Shown: one piece after another, positions 1 through 13,100 of the stretch
Layout: every line of letters begins with the position of its first letter
Position numbering within the stretch: the first letter of the stretch is position 1
NCBI GenBank assembly: GCA_963969595.1
Contig: OZ018416.1
Span: 7,270,065-7,334,064 of the forward strand
DNA from: Neckera pumila
Lineage: Eukaryota > Streptophyta > Bryopsida > Hypnales > Neckeraceae
Reading direction: 5' to 3'
DNA: 64,000 bases
Translations under genes and position numbers: made by a program
The notes under the pieces: generated by a model
Seen by the model: the letters and a program-made list of their open reading frames with translations, nothing else
Told to the model about the DNA's origin: nothing
Databases searched by the model: none

Positions 1-3000
1 TAGGCTTCTTCTTGATCGCCGTCTGGGTCTTCACCGCCCCTGCAGCAATTCCAGAGCAAGCAGTTCCAGCAACAAACAACATCAACAACAACACTCCTCT
101 CGACACCAACACTCCCACTGAAACCGGCAATGAAGATGCGCCTGCAGACGTCGTCGATGCCACTTCCAAGGATGACGCCCCTTCTAAGGACGAGTCCCCT
201 TCCAAGGACGAGTCCCCTTCCATTGATGAGCCCCCTTCTGTTGTTGTGGATTCGCCTCCTGACACAGGCCTTCCTGACGCGATTTCCACGCAAGCGGAGC
301 TCACAACCGAGAACAGGGAAGCGAATCAGACGGATTTTGAGACGCAAGCTGCGGAGTCTAAGGAAGAGAAGGAGCTTGTGGTGACAGATTCGTCAATACT
401 TGCGGAGAATGCAACTGAAACACCATCAACGGTGGAGGATGTTGCTTCTGGGAGGACGAAGTGGAAGCTTTGTGTTTTCGCAGGCGCACAGGACTTCATC
501 CCGTGTTTGGACAACGAAGTTGCTATCAAGAAGCTCAAGTCGAGGAAGCACTACCAGCACCGCGAGCGTCACTGCTTCTCTGAAGAAGAGCTGCCCAAGT
601 GCTTGCTGCCGTTGCCGTCGAATTATAAGGTGCCGATCACGTGGCCCACCAGCAGAGATCAAGTAAGTGAGACCATAATTCTCAGAAACTCATGATTCTC
701 ACAATCCCAATAACTCGTGAATCTTACAAACTGTCTGAATCCCAAACTCGCGAATCGCACAAACTTTCTGAGTTCGGAAAGTTAGTGGTTGTCACAAACT
801 TTCTGAATCCCGAATCAAGTCTCGTGGTTCTTATTGGTTCTGAGAGGGCAATGTAGGGACTCTCTTCTGTTCGATTTTATTGGTTGCTTGAACAACACAC
901 AATGCAATCTTCTTCGTTGATTCTGGGGAACAATAATGTATGGCATAATCTGCATTGTGTTGTTTACACGAAGTGATCAATCAAATTGGGGCACTTTTAA
1001 GGCCGTGAAATGTCGGCTTAAAGCTTCTGTACCAGTTTTGAGTTGAAGGACGTACAGTGTTCAAGGACTTTCATTGGTTCGATTTTTATGCAGTTATTGT
1101 CCAACGCAAGCAAGTTTTTCATGGATTCTGGAGTTATGAATATGGCATAAGCTGAATTATATGATTCTTAGGACGTGATTGGTTGAATTGGTCATTTCTA
1201 AGCCATGAAGTTTTCTCAATGTGATTGATTGAATTGGTCATTTCTAAACCGTGGAATCTCACAATGTGACGTCATTTCTAACCATAATGTGATTGCTTGA
1301 CTTGGTCATTTCTAAACCGTGGAACCTCACAATGTGATTGATTGCATTGGTCATTTAAACCATGAAATCTTGGTCCTGCTCGGGTCCAAAGCTTCCGTAG
1401 CAGTTTTGGGACACATACGGGCACTCCGTTTCTTCAATTTTCACTTAGTTCTGACCACACAAGCAAGTTCTTTACTGATTCTGGAGTTATAATGTGACAT
1501 AATCTGAATTGTATTATTCTCACATTGTGAATGATTGAATTGGTCATTTCTAAACCATGGAACCATGGAATCTTACAAGCCCCGTTGTGCAGGTCTGGTT
1601 CAGCAACGTCCCTCATACGCAATTGGTGTCATATAAGGCGGATCAGAACTGGGTTAAGGTGTCTACCGATGAAAAGAAGCTGATCTTCCCTGGTGGCGGC
1701 ACACAATTCAAGGCCGGGGCCCTCCATTACATCGAGTTTCTGGAACAGTCGGAGCCGGAGATCGGTTGGGGAAAGCGGACGCGCGTGATTCTCGACGTAG
1801 GCTGCGGCGTGGCTAGCTTCGGAGGCTACCTCTTCGACCGAGAGGTGCTGGCCATGTCGATTGCGCCTAAGGACGAGCACGAAGCGCAGGTAACCCTAAT
1901 TGCATGGAGCCTTTTTTTCTGTCTTCAACTATGTTACTCCGGATTTCGTTGAGTGAATGCTTTCAATGGTGAATGCGTATGTTTTTAATTGGCAATTTGC
2001 GGGTGGAATCAGAAATCTTCAACGTTGAACTTATTTCCCATCTCTCTTGGGATATGGTACTGCGTTTGAATTGTGCATCATCGTTTAGATGCCTAAGATG
2101 ACTAGTGCTCTTATTGATCACTGTGCCACGGGATAGGGACTGTTTGGGGTTCTCAAAGTAGATGACTGGTTAATTCCTTATCTATAATTTCTTTGATGAC
2201 CTTTACAGTGTTTCACGGTTGCTAAGTCAATGGCTTCACAAACCTTGTTGATTTACAAACACTCAGAAGGAGAAGAGCTTTAAGTTAAGCAAACTGCATT
2301 GAACTCAATGGACTGAAAAGTGTGAACCCCACTAAGTTGTGCAAAAATTTGCAGGAAAAGAATTGGGGTTAATGTCCTCTTTTTATGGATTCGGTGTTGC
2401 AGGTGCAAATGGCGCTGGAGCGCGGCATCCCCGCCTTGTCGGCGGTGATGGGAACGGAGCGGCTGGTGTTCCCCAGCAACGTATTCGACGCCGTGCACTG
2501 CGCTCGGTGCCGTGTGCCCTGGCATTTGGATGGGGGCATGCTGCTCGTGGAGCTCAACCGCGTTCTGAGGCCTGGAGGATTCTTCTTGTGGTCCGCCACG
2601 CCGGTGTACTGGAAGGATGACGAGAGTGTGCAAATATGGAGAGACACGCAAGCTTTTGCGGAGAAGATGTCATGGAAGTTGGTGGCGAAGAAGAACGATC
2701 CCATCACGAAGATCGGCGTGGCTGTGTTCCAGAAACCCAAAGACAATGATTTGTACGAGCAGCGCCCTGCGGACACTACGCCACCTCTCTGTGAAGAGGA
2801 TGACAAGCCGGACGCCGCCTGGTGAGTATTGCATCTTCCCAGAAGCTTAATCAATGACTTGATGGTCTTGACACACTCAATTGTCGATGTTGCTTGTTCA
2901 TTAGTGGCTTTATCACTTCTCGAGCTCAACAACAAGAATTCAAGTATATAACCAGAAATGCAATTGCCGATGTTGCTGGTTCATTTAGTAGGTTTCACAC

Positions 3001-6000
3001 TTCTCGAGTGCAACAACAAGAACTCAATTGTCTGAACAGAAACTCAATTGTCGATGTGGCTGGTTCATAGTAGCGTTATCACTTCTCGAGTTCATAGTAG
3101 CGTTATCTTCAATACGAAAAGTTTCTTCGTTGTTGAATGTTGTGATTGATCAGTGGCAAGTTCAACCACATTCTCTTTTGATGCATATGTCCAAGTGACA
3201 CTTTAGAGCGGAAAGTCTTCAATATTAAAATTAATTCCAATCACTTCCACTTCGACTGACACCTCATTGAATTGAACATAGAGTCGTGTATCACCACTCA
3301 TGTTGCTCACCATCTTTTCGGTGACTAGGGTAACTAGTTCAATTGGTGTTCATTCCTCAACAAGATGAGTACTACTACTTGGATCCCCAATGTTGTTGAA
3401 TGTTGTGGGTGCTCATTCTACCGCATTCTCTTTGAACGCCCATCCTCCAAGTCTGAAACCTACCAATGCCGTTTGAATGTGCAGGTATGTTCCAATGAAA
3501 GCGTGCATACACAAGCTGCCGTCTGCAGAGGGAGCACGGGCAATGAGCTGGCCAGCCGAGTGGCCGCTCCGTGCGGAGGCGACGCCGTCGTGGCTGAGAA
3601 CTACTGAGAAAGGGATCTACGGAGGCTCCCTGGCGGAGGAGTTTCGTTCCGACACCGATCACTGGAAGCGCATCATCGAGAAGTCCTACTTGAATGGCCT
3701 CGGCATCAACTGGAGCGCCATGCGCAACGTGATGGACATGAAGGCGGGCTATGGCGGGTAGGCAGCTTCTCTCTCTTTGCTCATTGTGCAATCAATTGCC
3801 ACTACCAGAATTCACCCCATACAATAGCGTTTGTAGCAACGTTTGAACGCTGAACACAAAAACGTGACATTGACATTCAACGTTGCTACGTGAACAACGT
3901 CTTTGAAAATGTTTGCTGAAAAATGTTCCGTTCCAAAATTTTCATTTTTGCTCAGAAAACGTACTTTGCTAAATCATCTTTCAAAGCGTCGCTACAAAAC
4001 GTTGCTAAACTCTCCAAATTCTAGTAGTAGGCCCGGTCAAACAATCTCCGGCTCATGTCGTGCTGGTAACTTTGCTTCTTTGACAATAGTGGGGTTCAAG
4101 CTTCATTGAATGCGATGATGAATTCCACCTTTGTTTAAGTGGCAATTTGGGAGTGGGCACTGAAGTGTTCCACCTGCGAATGTACTAGGTAACTCGAGTT
4201 TGAGTGGGTGTGGAAGTTAGTAGTTGTTGAGCTGTGCTAGCGTTGAAGGATGTACTTTTTCGATAACCAGGCTCTGAATTTTAGCTGTCTAGCATGATCT
4301 CAATAAAGACACTATGGTCTTGAGTGATTTGATGGTGAAGTAACCGTAGCTTGGGACACCGAGTGTTAGAGGGAATGAGGCGAGTGATTATGACTTGTAA
4401 CATTTTCAAATGACTCACGTAGATTATAAGTCCTCATCGTCAATTTCGTTTATTTGGTGGATATTCACGACATGATTCTTTCATGACGTGCGCCTTGAAA
4501 CTTAATTTAATACGAGGTCTAGGTTTAAGATCTTTGTGCGTGTAGAGTGTTGCAAATCTGGTGCTTTGAGTACAATGCCATTTTCTCAATGAAACGTCAA
4601 GAGCTTCTCTAGTACTCGCTAATATACCGTAATTTACGTTTCATCGAGGTTATGGCATTGTATTGAATTGAACGTCAAGTTTGATGTTGTTCATTATCTC
4701 CTGGGTGACCAAGCTAACTTGTTCGCTTGTTGAACATTAATCAGCATGGTAAGGAAGTACCACTTGGGGTCCTTGAGTTTTTGTGTTGTTGAATTCTGTG
4801 ATTGGTCTGTAGCAAGCTCAACCACATTGTCTCTTTCAACGCCATTTAATACTCCTCAAGGTCTGAAACTAATACCGCTGTTGTGATTCTTGTGCTTTTT
4901 TGCCATGCAGGTTTGCGGCTGCTCTGGTGTCGCAGCCCGTGTGGGTGATGAACATCGTCCCTGTAACCGAGCCAGACACGCTGCCCATCATCTATGACCG
5001 TGGCTTCCTGGGAATGTACCACGATTGGTGTGAGCCACACAGCACTTATCCTCGCTCCTACGATCTCATGCACGCTGACCATTTAATCAGCACCCTCACA
5101 AAGAAGTAAGTACCACCAACACACAACACTGCTGCGTTTCGTTCCTTCGTGGGATGTCTTTGCATTAACCTCCCGTGAGCAAAGGTTCCGTTGTTCATGT
5201 TCTGTGGGATTAGAAAAGAATTCGAAGTCATTTGGTTTCCAGTTTCGTTTATTCTCTAGTGGACGACTCCTGGAGAGTTTTGCTACTTCCATGGTGATAC
5301 ATGTATTAGAGCATTTCCCCTGGTGTCTATGTTACTAGAAGACATGATTGCCACGATAACCTATCGCATTAGGTTCACAATTCATTTTAAATCAGAATGT
5401 CGTCTTTTCCTTTTTCAGGAAACTGTCATGTTTCTGAAAAAATTAGCTCTTTTACTGGAAACAAACGCTTGCTGTATCTGTATCCTCACCACCACCACCA
5501 CAAAGTAGCTGAAAATGAGGTTGGAGACCTCGTGTGCTAATACAGATACATCATTTGGTCGGAATGCCCTTATGTGACATCAAGTACGCTATTGGCACAT
5601 GCTTAGAATCTTGAGAAGCATGTGGCATTAGAATACATGGATGGTCAACTCAATGGAACTTAGTGACTAAAATTGCCGAGCTGAGACCTTCTAATGATTT
5701 GAGAGCTGGCGATCAATGCTTCTTATAGGATGTCAAAGGTAAAAACGCAATATAAAAAGTAGAGTTGGACTGAAGGATATCTTTATGACAAAGTGTTACT
5801 TACAAGCATAACGTAATTATGACATTTAAAGAACGATTTGTAAAATATGAGCCATATATCACATCCATGCGATCCATGTACAAAAGAACAAACTGTAACT
5901 GATTGTACTGGTGATTGATTTTTATGTATGGCAGGTGCAACATTGTGAACGTGGTGATGGAGATGGACCGTATCCTGCGTCCCGACGGCTGGGCCATCTT

Positions 6001-6148
6001 CCGTGACAGAGGGGAAGTGCTCCGAGAAGTTGAGGAGACAGTGAAGTCATTACACTGGGACGTCGTGCTTGCGTATACGCAGGATAAGGAGGAGCTTCTT
6101 GTAGCGCAGAAGCGTTTCTGGCGACCTGAGGAGACAGCTCGCAAATAA
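1..6148 (+). CDS. Probable pectin-type methyltransferase (DUF248/PMT family), 5' end cut by window edge
   Basis: Six exons join in frame: 3-662, 1593-1889, 2403-2821, 3485-3757, 4911-5105 and 5935-6148, all with GT-AG introns, giving 685 residues from the left edge. The window opens inside a hydrophobic stretch ([10 protein letters not shown]), the end of the signal anchor of a type II Golgi membrane protein. A Ser/Pro/acid-rich stem follows, with a short coding repeat (KDESPS, twice, at about 170-245). The methyltransferase domain runs from about visible residue 153 to the end: [16 protein letters not shown], the SAM-binding motif [13 protein letters not shown] in exon 2, [10 protein letters not shown] in exon 3, MRNVMDM at the end of exon 4, and YHDWCE and STYPRSYDL in exon 5. 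These are hallmarks of the plant PMT/QUA2 family, thought to methylate homogalacturonan in the Golgi. The acidic stem places it nearest the PMT24-27 type. The start codon lies left of the window. No frame damage is seen. Confidence 0.95.
1170..1575 (+). repeat. Imperfect tandem repeat in intron 1 of the methyltransferase gene
   Basis: About five or six diverged copies of a roughly 50-60 bp unit built around 'attggtcatttctaaac' and 'tcacaatgtgattg' lie between 1170 and 1370, with one further copy at about 1520-1575 just before the exon 2 acceptor. The last copy abuts the splice site, so the array has grown up to the acceptor without changing it. Confidence 0.8.
2878..3110 (+). repeat. Tandem repeat in intron 3 of the methyltransferase gene
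   Basis: Three imperfect copies of an approximately 80-100 bp unit, each with 'caattg[tc]cgatgt[tg]gctg', 'ttcat' and 'cacttctcgag', followed by a partial copy. It has the form of a local slippage or unequal-exchange duplication. No coding role is seen. Confidence 0.8.
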
Positions 6149-8059
6149 GAAGTTCCCTCACCTTTAGCTAATTCTTAACTCCCATTGCAAGCGTCCTTTT
6201 CTTCATCCCAACCACAACGGTGAATTCGGGGGGGTCACAGTTTGATACTAGATTTCACTATTCAAAATCCTTCTCCAAAGTACTCGTTCTGGGTAGAGTA
6301 TTCAAGTCCTTCGGAACAGAATTGCTACTAAGTTTGGAATCGAAAGCTCGCACTCTGGACACCCCCATTGAGCATTTATTTAGTTATTGCCATTTCATTT
6401 TCGACTGAGAGACAAGACTTAAAGACGGTTTGGGTGCAATATGAACTCACCACTCTGATTGTGGTCGGTAGTTTAGAAGGTCTGATTTATACTTGGTGAG
6501 ACTGAGATCAACTGGGTTTTACTTACAAGGATTTATTTATTTATTCAAATCTATAGTGAAAAATTTTGACTTTAGCGTTTTTGTTGCGTTCATTCATGAG
6601 AGTGAGAATCATGATGTGGAAACTTCTTTGAAGTGAAATAAGTTTACCGTCTGATGGTCACGATTTGCAGATGGTTGGGGGGAGGTGACTACAAGCATTG
6701 CAGCCAGTCTCTTGCAAATGTTTGCAAAGTTCACGTAGCTACTTGCAAATCGCTGTCAATTGAAGATGCAAGATCAAAGTTTCTAGAAAACTTTGAAAGC
6801 TACTGATCCTTTACAGCGTTGTTGGTGTGGGTATATGTGTTGCTGAAAAGCTAAGTTAGTGTTTTGCTGAATCTCAGATTGGAACGAGTGCATTTGGGGG
6901 TTGGGGTTGTTACTACCAATGAAAGTTTCATGTTTTTCCTTGTTATTCTCAAGTTTTGTGACTTCGTCTATCGAACTTTCACTAATTTAACCCTGGAACG
7001 CCGCGGACTCCATCCGTGGCGTTCCGATGACAATACTGTTGAGCCAAGAGAGCTCAAAAGTATTTTTTCATCCTCCTTCTCCTTGTTGACCTTTCACATT
7101 AGGTTATGAAGAGTATCGAATTGAGTTTGTACTCTTTCCAGTTTTTGTCTTCACGGAGATGAGAAGCAATTAAAAAAAACGGATCACAAAATATGCTATT
7201 TTAGAATATTTTGGAAAGTTGTTGCTCCTTGCTTTAAATCTGAAATTTCTTCACAAAAATGATATTTTTTGAGTTTGAGTCTAACTAACAAAATAAAGGT
7301 CATCTACTTTAGTTTCACCTCCAATTTGAATTTTGAAAAAATTCCTAATATTGCATATTTTATTGCAATTTGAACATTGGGTATATTTTCTATGTCTATT
7401 ATTTTCTAATTATAGAACGACACGGAAATTGAGTTTACACCATGATGTTTGTCATTATGATATACACTTATGGTGAAATTTTCAGATTTTTTAAAATATT
7501 TTTCTATTTAATATGATTTTTCTTCACTTTTTCTTCAAATATTCTTAAAAAATTTGATTTTCCACAAAAAAAATCTAAATTTTTTCTTGAAGTAAAGAAG
7601 ACATGTACTTTCATCTCTGAAAAATAAATATAAAATTTTTCATACATATCTAGTTGCAAAATGATAGCAAATTGAGTGATGGACAGTGAGGTTTGAAATC
7701 AGTTGTTATGGGTCTATCATTTAGGGGTTAATTGACGTATTCGAAAGATTACCGGTATCGTCTAATTGTGCTCACATGCAGTTTGGATATTGATTTTCCT
7801 TCAACGCCTTGATCCTTTTTTGAATTTTTGCACATTTTTCCTTATATCTTTGTACGAAAATATAAATTAGCACAATTTCATGAAATTGATCATTGAGGAA
7901 GGTTGTCTTCTATACATTCAATTATTACATTGGATGAATGAGAAGTTAGTTGGACTCAATAGTGCTTGCAAGTCCTCCATTCATTGTCCGATGCTGAAGG
8001 GTTAAAGTATTTGATGTTTGAGGTGAAAGAGTTGTAAGACTCAATGTCTAGACTCTTCT
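6149..8059. other. Intergenic, AT-rich; no gene seen
   Basis: This holds the 3' flank of the methyltransferase gene (about 6149-6450, moderately balanced base composition and likely to hold the 3' UTR) and then unstructured AT-rich sequence with poly-A and poly-T runs. I found no convincing open frame, splice pattern or inverted repeat. Confidence 0.6.
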
Positions 8060-8350
8060 AATTTTGATCATTCAGAAACTACTTACTCACTCACTACTTT
8101 GGGATAAGTGTCATGACCTTATTAGTCCCAACTTTGAAAAGTAGAAAAAAACACATTCCATATTATATTCTATAGGTTGGATATGGGGCTTGTCCCACTC
8201 ACTACTTTGGGAGATGTGCCATAACTTTATTAGTTCCAACCTTGAAAAGGAGGAAAAAACACATTCCAAGCTTGTGTTGAAAATGTGTTCTTGCCTTGGT
8301 TGGAAACAGTGTACCCTCTAGGTTAGGTATAGGGCCTAATTGGCAATGAT
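8060..8350. repeat. Dispersed repeat containing a local tandem duplication
   Basis: A block beginning 'ctcactactttggga' and ending 'aaaacacattcca' occurs twice (about 8090-8160 and 8195-8270). A related single copy lies at about 20690-20900 with the same order of landmarks ('gatcattca', 'cataaccttattgg', 'ttggcaat'). Confidence 0.75.
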
Positions 8351-8779
8351 TACACTAGCTTCAAGTTGAATGGGTTGATTTTCACAAGGTACAGAAGGTG
8401 CGGGATGTTTTTTGAATTTTGTCAACTATTTTCTTTTTATTCCTATATTGAACCGTTTTTTCAATTACATAAGATTTAGTAGCAGTCAAAAAAACAACCT
8501 TCCCATGGACGGAATGATGTGGAGTATTCCACATCCAAATTAGCTAAATGACCATGCGTCAATAATGTCAGAATTATACTCGGTACTTGAGAGTTGCGAC
8601 TGCAAAATCAAATTACTAGGAAATTGAACACCTTCAATTTAAACAATACACAAAAAATTAGCTTTAAACAAAATGAAGATCAATTCATTGAGGTCAATAA
8701 TTTCAGTGTTTGAATTTCCTCACTTTGCTTTGTAAGCCATTCATGTTTTGTGATTTGGAATTAGAACAAATTTTCTTAC

Positions 8780-9455
8780 GTACAAATGGGGTGGTAGAAG
8801 GTAGAACAATCTATGTCACTATAAGAAACCTATGTTTTTCTTGACGGATTTTTCTAGACATCTATGTGATTTCATATTAATAAGGTCATATGAAACATTT
8901 TGATGTTACATTTGAGTTTATTATTAACATGAAAACATGTGGACTTTTAGAAAAAGACATTAAAAAAACATGGGTTTTTTTTATAGTGTGTGGGATAAAT
9001 AATTTAGAATTTGTAGTTTTCAACCGCTCATAGTAAAGTAGAAATTGTATTAAAACTAGAATTTCAGAACTCATTTAGGCATAGTAGAATAATTTTTTCA
9101 AAAAGGTTTGAACTAAAAAAAGTTGGAAAATCTAGTTAAGTTTGATCTACACAATCTGTTTGAGATTTAGATCTTCCACTCAAAAGTTATGGACAAATTT
9201 TGTGGAGTTGTTGGAAAGGATTTTTACATTTTCATACATCCTTTCTGAAATTTGTCCATAACCTAAGTGGAAGATTGAAATCTCAAACAAATTTTTGGAA
9301 ATGAAACTTAACTTGGTTTTCCAACTTTTCTTTTATTCAAACCTTTTTAAAAAAAATTATCCCTTGTGCCTAAATGAGGTTTGAGAAACTACAAATTCTA
9401 AATTATATATCCCATATGGGGTTGTTCTACCTCCTACCACCCCATGTGTACATAA
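8780..9455. repeat. H-family palindromic foldback repeat, copy H1
   Basis: The two arms are inverted copies of each other about a centre near 9220. The left arm has 'ggggtggtagaaggtagaac' and 'ttatggacaaatttt'; the right arm has their complements, ending 'ctaccaccccatgtgta'. Six relatives are in the window (27.2, 39.1, 52.2, 55.6, 61.2 and 62.3 kb). It carries a nested CACTA element at 8817-8988. It is non-coding. Confidence 0.85.
8814..8991. mobile_element. CACTA-type MITE nested in H1, 172 bp with TGT target duplication
   Basis: The element 8817-8988 begins CACTATAAGAAACC and ends in TTTTTTATAGTG. It is flanked by TGT on each side (8814-8816 and 8989-8991). Other H copies show the uninterrupted target (for example 'ccatgtggga' at about 55606), so removing the element and one TGT restores the H sequence. 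CACTA ends and 3-bp duplications are known marks of the CMC superfamily. It encodes nothing. Confidence 0.9.
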
Positions 9456-9479
9456 AGAGCTTTTCTTCTCTATAGAAAA

Positions 9480-9840
9480 CTCAAAGTAAGTTATCGATGG
9501 CAAATGGTTAGATTTCACTGGTATAATACTCAATGGATTCTTTGGGTTTTGGCAAACCATCTACAGTAGAATCTTTTTAATGTAATAGAATTAGGACCAA
9601 TCAAACACATTGCAATAGAGAGGTTATTACATTAGGGAGGGTCATGATGTTTTGGATGTGGTTCACATTGTTGAGTTGGGACCGGCAATCAATACTTCTT
9701 GACAATGCTTTATGGAGTGCACCATAAATATACTGTCATTGTGTCGGTCATGAAGAGTGCATTAATAATATGTGGATGAAACTCGTAGATGAGGACTCCG
9801 GAGAGTAAAAGGCAATCTCATTGAATGCTACCGAGTCTAT
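9480..9840. repeat. S dispersed repeat, fragment
   Basis: This matches 52560-52800 in landmarks such as 'gagtacaccataaat' (with small changes) and 'tagatgaggact'. In both places it directly follows an H copy, so H and S were duplicated together. From 9841 to 10165, up to the LEA gene stop codon, I see nothing distinct. Confidence 0.65.
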
Positions 9841-10165
9841 CTTACCCTATTAGCAACAAGGGTGCGAGTCTTCGCAATTTGAGAGACAAGTTTGAGTCTT
9901 TATATATACATTGCTGGAAATCATGCAACAAATTGCAAGCCTAAGGATGATTTTCAAAGGTCTAAAAGGAAAGTCCCGGTAAGCACTGAAAGCTGAAAGC
10001 TCCACAAAAAAAACTACATAAAAACGTTGCTTCAAATGGTTGCGTCACCCTCGCAGAATTCGTGTCGATCTCTACAGGAAATACAAGTGAAATGGGGTGC
10101 ATCGTTACAACGCAACACTGTGGTGGCTAATTCTATTTCTCTGTTCGACATTGGTTGTGTCAGTG

Positions 10166-13100
10166 CTAGGTCTCAAGACGGTTAGCCAAATGCCATAAAT
10201 GAAAGGTTAGCGCCCCCAAACTGATCAAATTCAGTGCAGAGGAGTAGCCATGCACCGTCTTGAACTGTTCGTTGATAATTCTGACTTTCTCCTGCTGATC
10301 CAGCTTCAACTGCTTCGCATCCAGCTCATCCACTGTGTTTTCCAATCCTCTTCCTTCCTCCTTTTCCACTTTCAAGCGCTCAAACATAACCTGCAGCAAT
10401 ATCATTATCTCAATTTAAACTAAAATCCTGACAGTGTACCAAAATCCGAATTAGCCCGGGGTTACAATTGAGCTGCGTCAAAAATCACCATGTTCTCACG
10501 AATCCTCAGGCGATACATTCGTAAGAAAAGTGAGTTCTAGTGTCCCAAGGATAGGAGATCACAGATCTGTGAAAAGTAAAAATTGGCCAAGACCAAACAA
10601 AGACTACGGTGCATTTTTCTTTCGCTAAGGTGAGCTGATGGCTAGCCCTTTTAGAAGGAAGAAAACATGTTTAGCCTCATATTTTCTTACGGTATTTTTG
10701 AGGCGTTCAAGCAGGGAATATCTTTTGTATAAAAGCTTTTCACTAAACATCGCATGGAATGTGCTTCACTCACTCCGGTGATATAGAGTTCGTTCCTATT
10801 TATACTTTCCGCGATATGATCAATCAAATATGATCACTTTAAAACCATGGATCGTTGGATAAAGCAAAACTGTAACACATGCTTACCTTGGTGGCCCTTG
10901 GTTCGAGTACATAGGCGTTGATGAGAGTGGAGGCGATCATCACAGCAAAGTTGAGTAGTTGCATCCGCTCGCCACTTTCAGTGGAAAACCAAGGATGCAG
11001 GAGAGAGTGCAACAAAAGTAGCACGACCTGTCCTACAGCCAAGATCCTCAAATACACAGGAAAGATGCGACTCTGTACGTATCCGAATTGTTGACGAGGG
11101 ATATGCTTGGCTAAGATCATTCCCGACACAAAAGTCACCCAGAAGGCAGACCCATACACCGCGGAAAATGTAAAAAGATGAAGTGCGCGCATCAAGGCTA
11201 GAAAGAATCCCACGGGTTTCCTGATAAGCACATCCTTCCACGACCGGGGAGAACTTCCTCTTTGAAGACTGCCAGCTCCAGCAAAACTTGAAAGCTCTTG
11301 TCGAGCTTCGTCTGCGTATTCTCCTGCTCTAGATCGCTGCTCCTCGTACGCCCGACCAGCATTCCTCACCCCTTCCTTCAGATTCCTTGCCCCTCTAGTG
11401 AGAATCGAGTCCTCTTCATCTTCAATACTGTGCTCGTCTTCATAGTACGGTCGCCTCGACCATGAGCGCCCATCTCGTCGGGTATCATATGTCTGATCCT
11501 TGGCCTTCTCCTTAGCAAACCCCATTTTTTCACCCACAGTGTGCGCAGCCCCCTTCTGGTGGAGTACGGTGTCGTAAAGCACATCACTAGGAGGCTGCCC
11601 TTTTCCTTGCGGCCACACGTACTTCACATCTCCAATCACTACCTCCTTGGGATTGGAAACTGAAACATGATCTTTCGGCACTTTGCCAACTCTCTTCCAG
11701 CCCATGGATTCCACTACTTCACCGAGCTCATCATCTGGTTGAAACTTCTTCCTCTCGTAATAATCTTCACCTCTGTATTGTGCTCTCCGCTTTGATGGAC
11801 CGTAATAATCTCTAGGGCTCTCTTGACGTCGGCCGGGGATGTATCCTCTTCCATCGTCGTAGTGATCTCCTGCTCTATCTCTGGCGCCTCTGTAAGCATA
11901 CCTTGCTCTGTCCTTGATCCCGCGGTCATAGAAATCTTCAGGCTCCTCTTTTCTTGCATCATAATATCCCGAAGCAGTATCTCTGGTACTTCTGCCTCTT
12001 CTGCCTATATAGTAATCACTAGGTCCATCGTAGTAGTCTCGTGCTCTTCTGTAACGCCGACCCGCCTCGTCGTAGTATTCTCGGGCTGTCTCTCTCCCCG
12101 AATCGTACTTATCCTCTGCCCAGTCTCTTCCATCATCATAATATTGCTCTGCGGTATCTTTTGCACCATCGTAAGTTTGCCTGGCTGTTTCGGCCGCATT
12201 GCCGACTTTCTCCTTCACAGATGGCGCAACGTCACCCTTCTCGTCATTGTACACATAGCCAACTCCTTGACCAACGAGGGGGAGATAGGATCCAGCCTCC
12301 TGTGCTCGTGCTCGTATGCACTCCGCAGTGTAACAAGCTGCATCTTTCACCTTCCCTAGGATTCCTTGCCCTCCCTGTTTCGTAAGCTCTCCCGTCTCTT
12401 TCACCTTCTCGGCTGCATCAATGGCTGTCCCCTTGCTCTTGTCTGCTACCAATTGCACATTGTCCACCACTGCATCTTGCGCGTCGTAAACGTTGTCTTT
12501 CGCATTCCCAAGAGTGTCATACGTTTTCTCCTTTGCTGATCCGAACGTCTCGGCTGCGGTCTCGGCTGCGGAATCGTATGTGTCCTCAACACCCTCTTTT
12601 GCCTTCGATACAGTCTGCAATTAATCAAAAGCGAACCGATCTCCTAAGTCGTACACTTCATTACACCAATCACTGTGATGGGAACACATTTCCTTATCCC
12701 ACAAATGCCCAAAGGTCACTTCAGCAGTCAAAGAAGTTCAAAATAGTCATTCAAAAAGCTTCAAGATAATGAAATGTACCAATAGAAAAGGCCATGCCCT
12801 ACATTTGCGAAAGACAGAAGCATGTATTGACAGTTAATATGATTTACTATCGGCATGTGCATTCTAATTCCAGCCTTGGCACTTGAGGGTTTAAACCTTC
12901 ACAGGCAAAGTTGCCACACAAAACCATATATTGTTTTAGCTATTAATGTGTTTTCGACCTCTAACCACTATGTGGAAATACAATCAGAAATATTGTACTG
13001 AATGGAATGGGTAAGAGTTAAGAAAGAGAGCTCACCCTACGTAATGCAGACCCTGCCTTCTGTCCCGCAGCAGCAGCAGCGCCATAGGTTCCATCCTTCA

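Noticed and set aside
11823..12359. 178-codon plus-strand frame inside the LEA gene
   Set aside because: It is the antisense shadow of the Tyr/Arg-rich repeat region of the real minus-strand gene.
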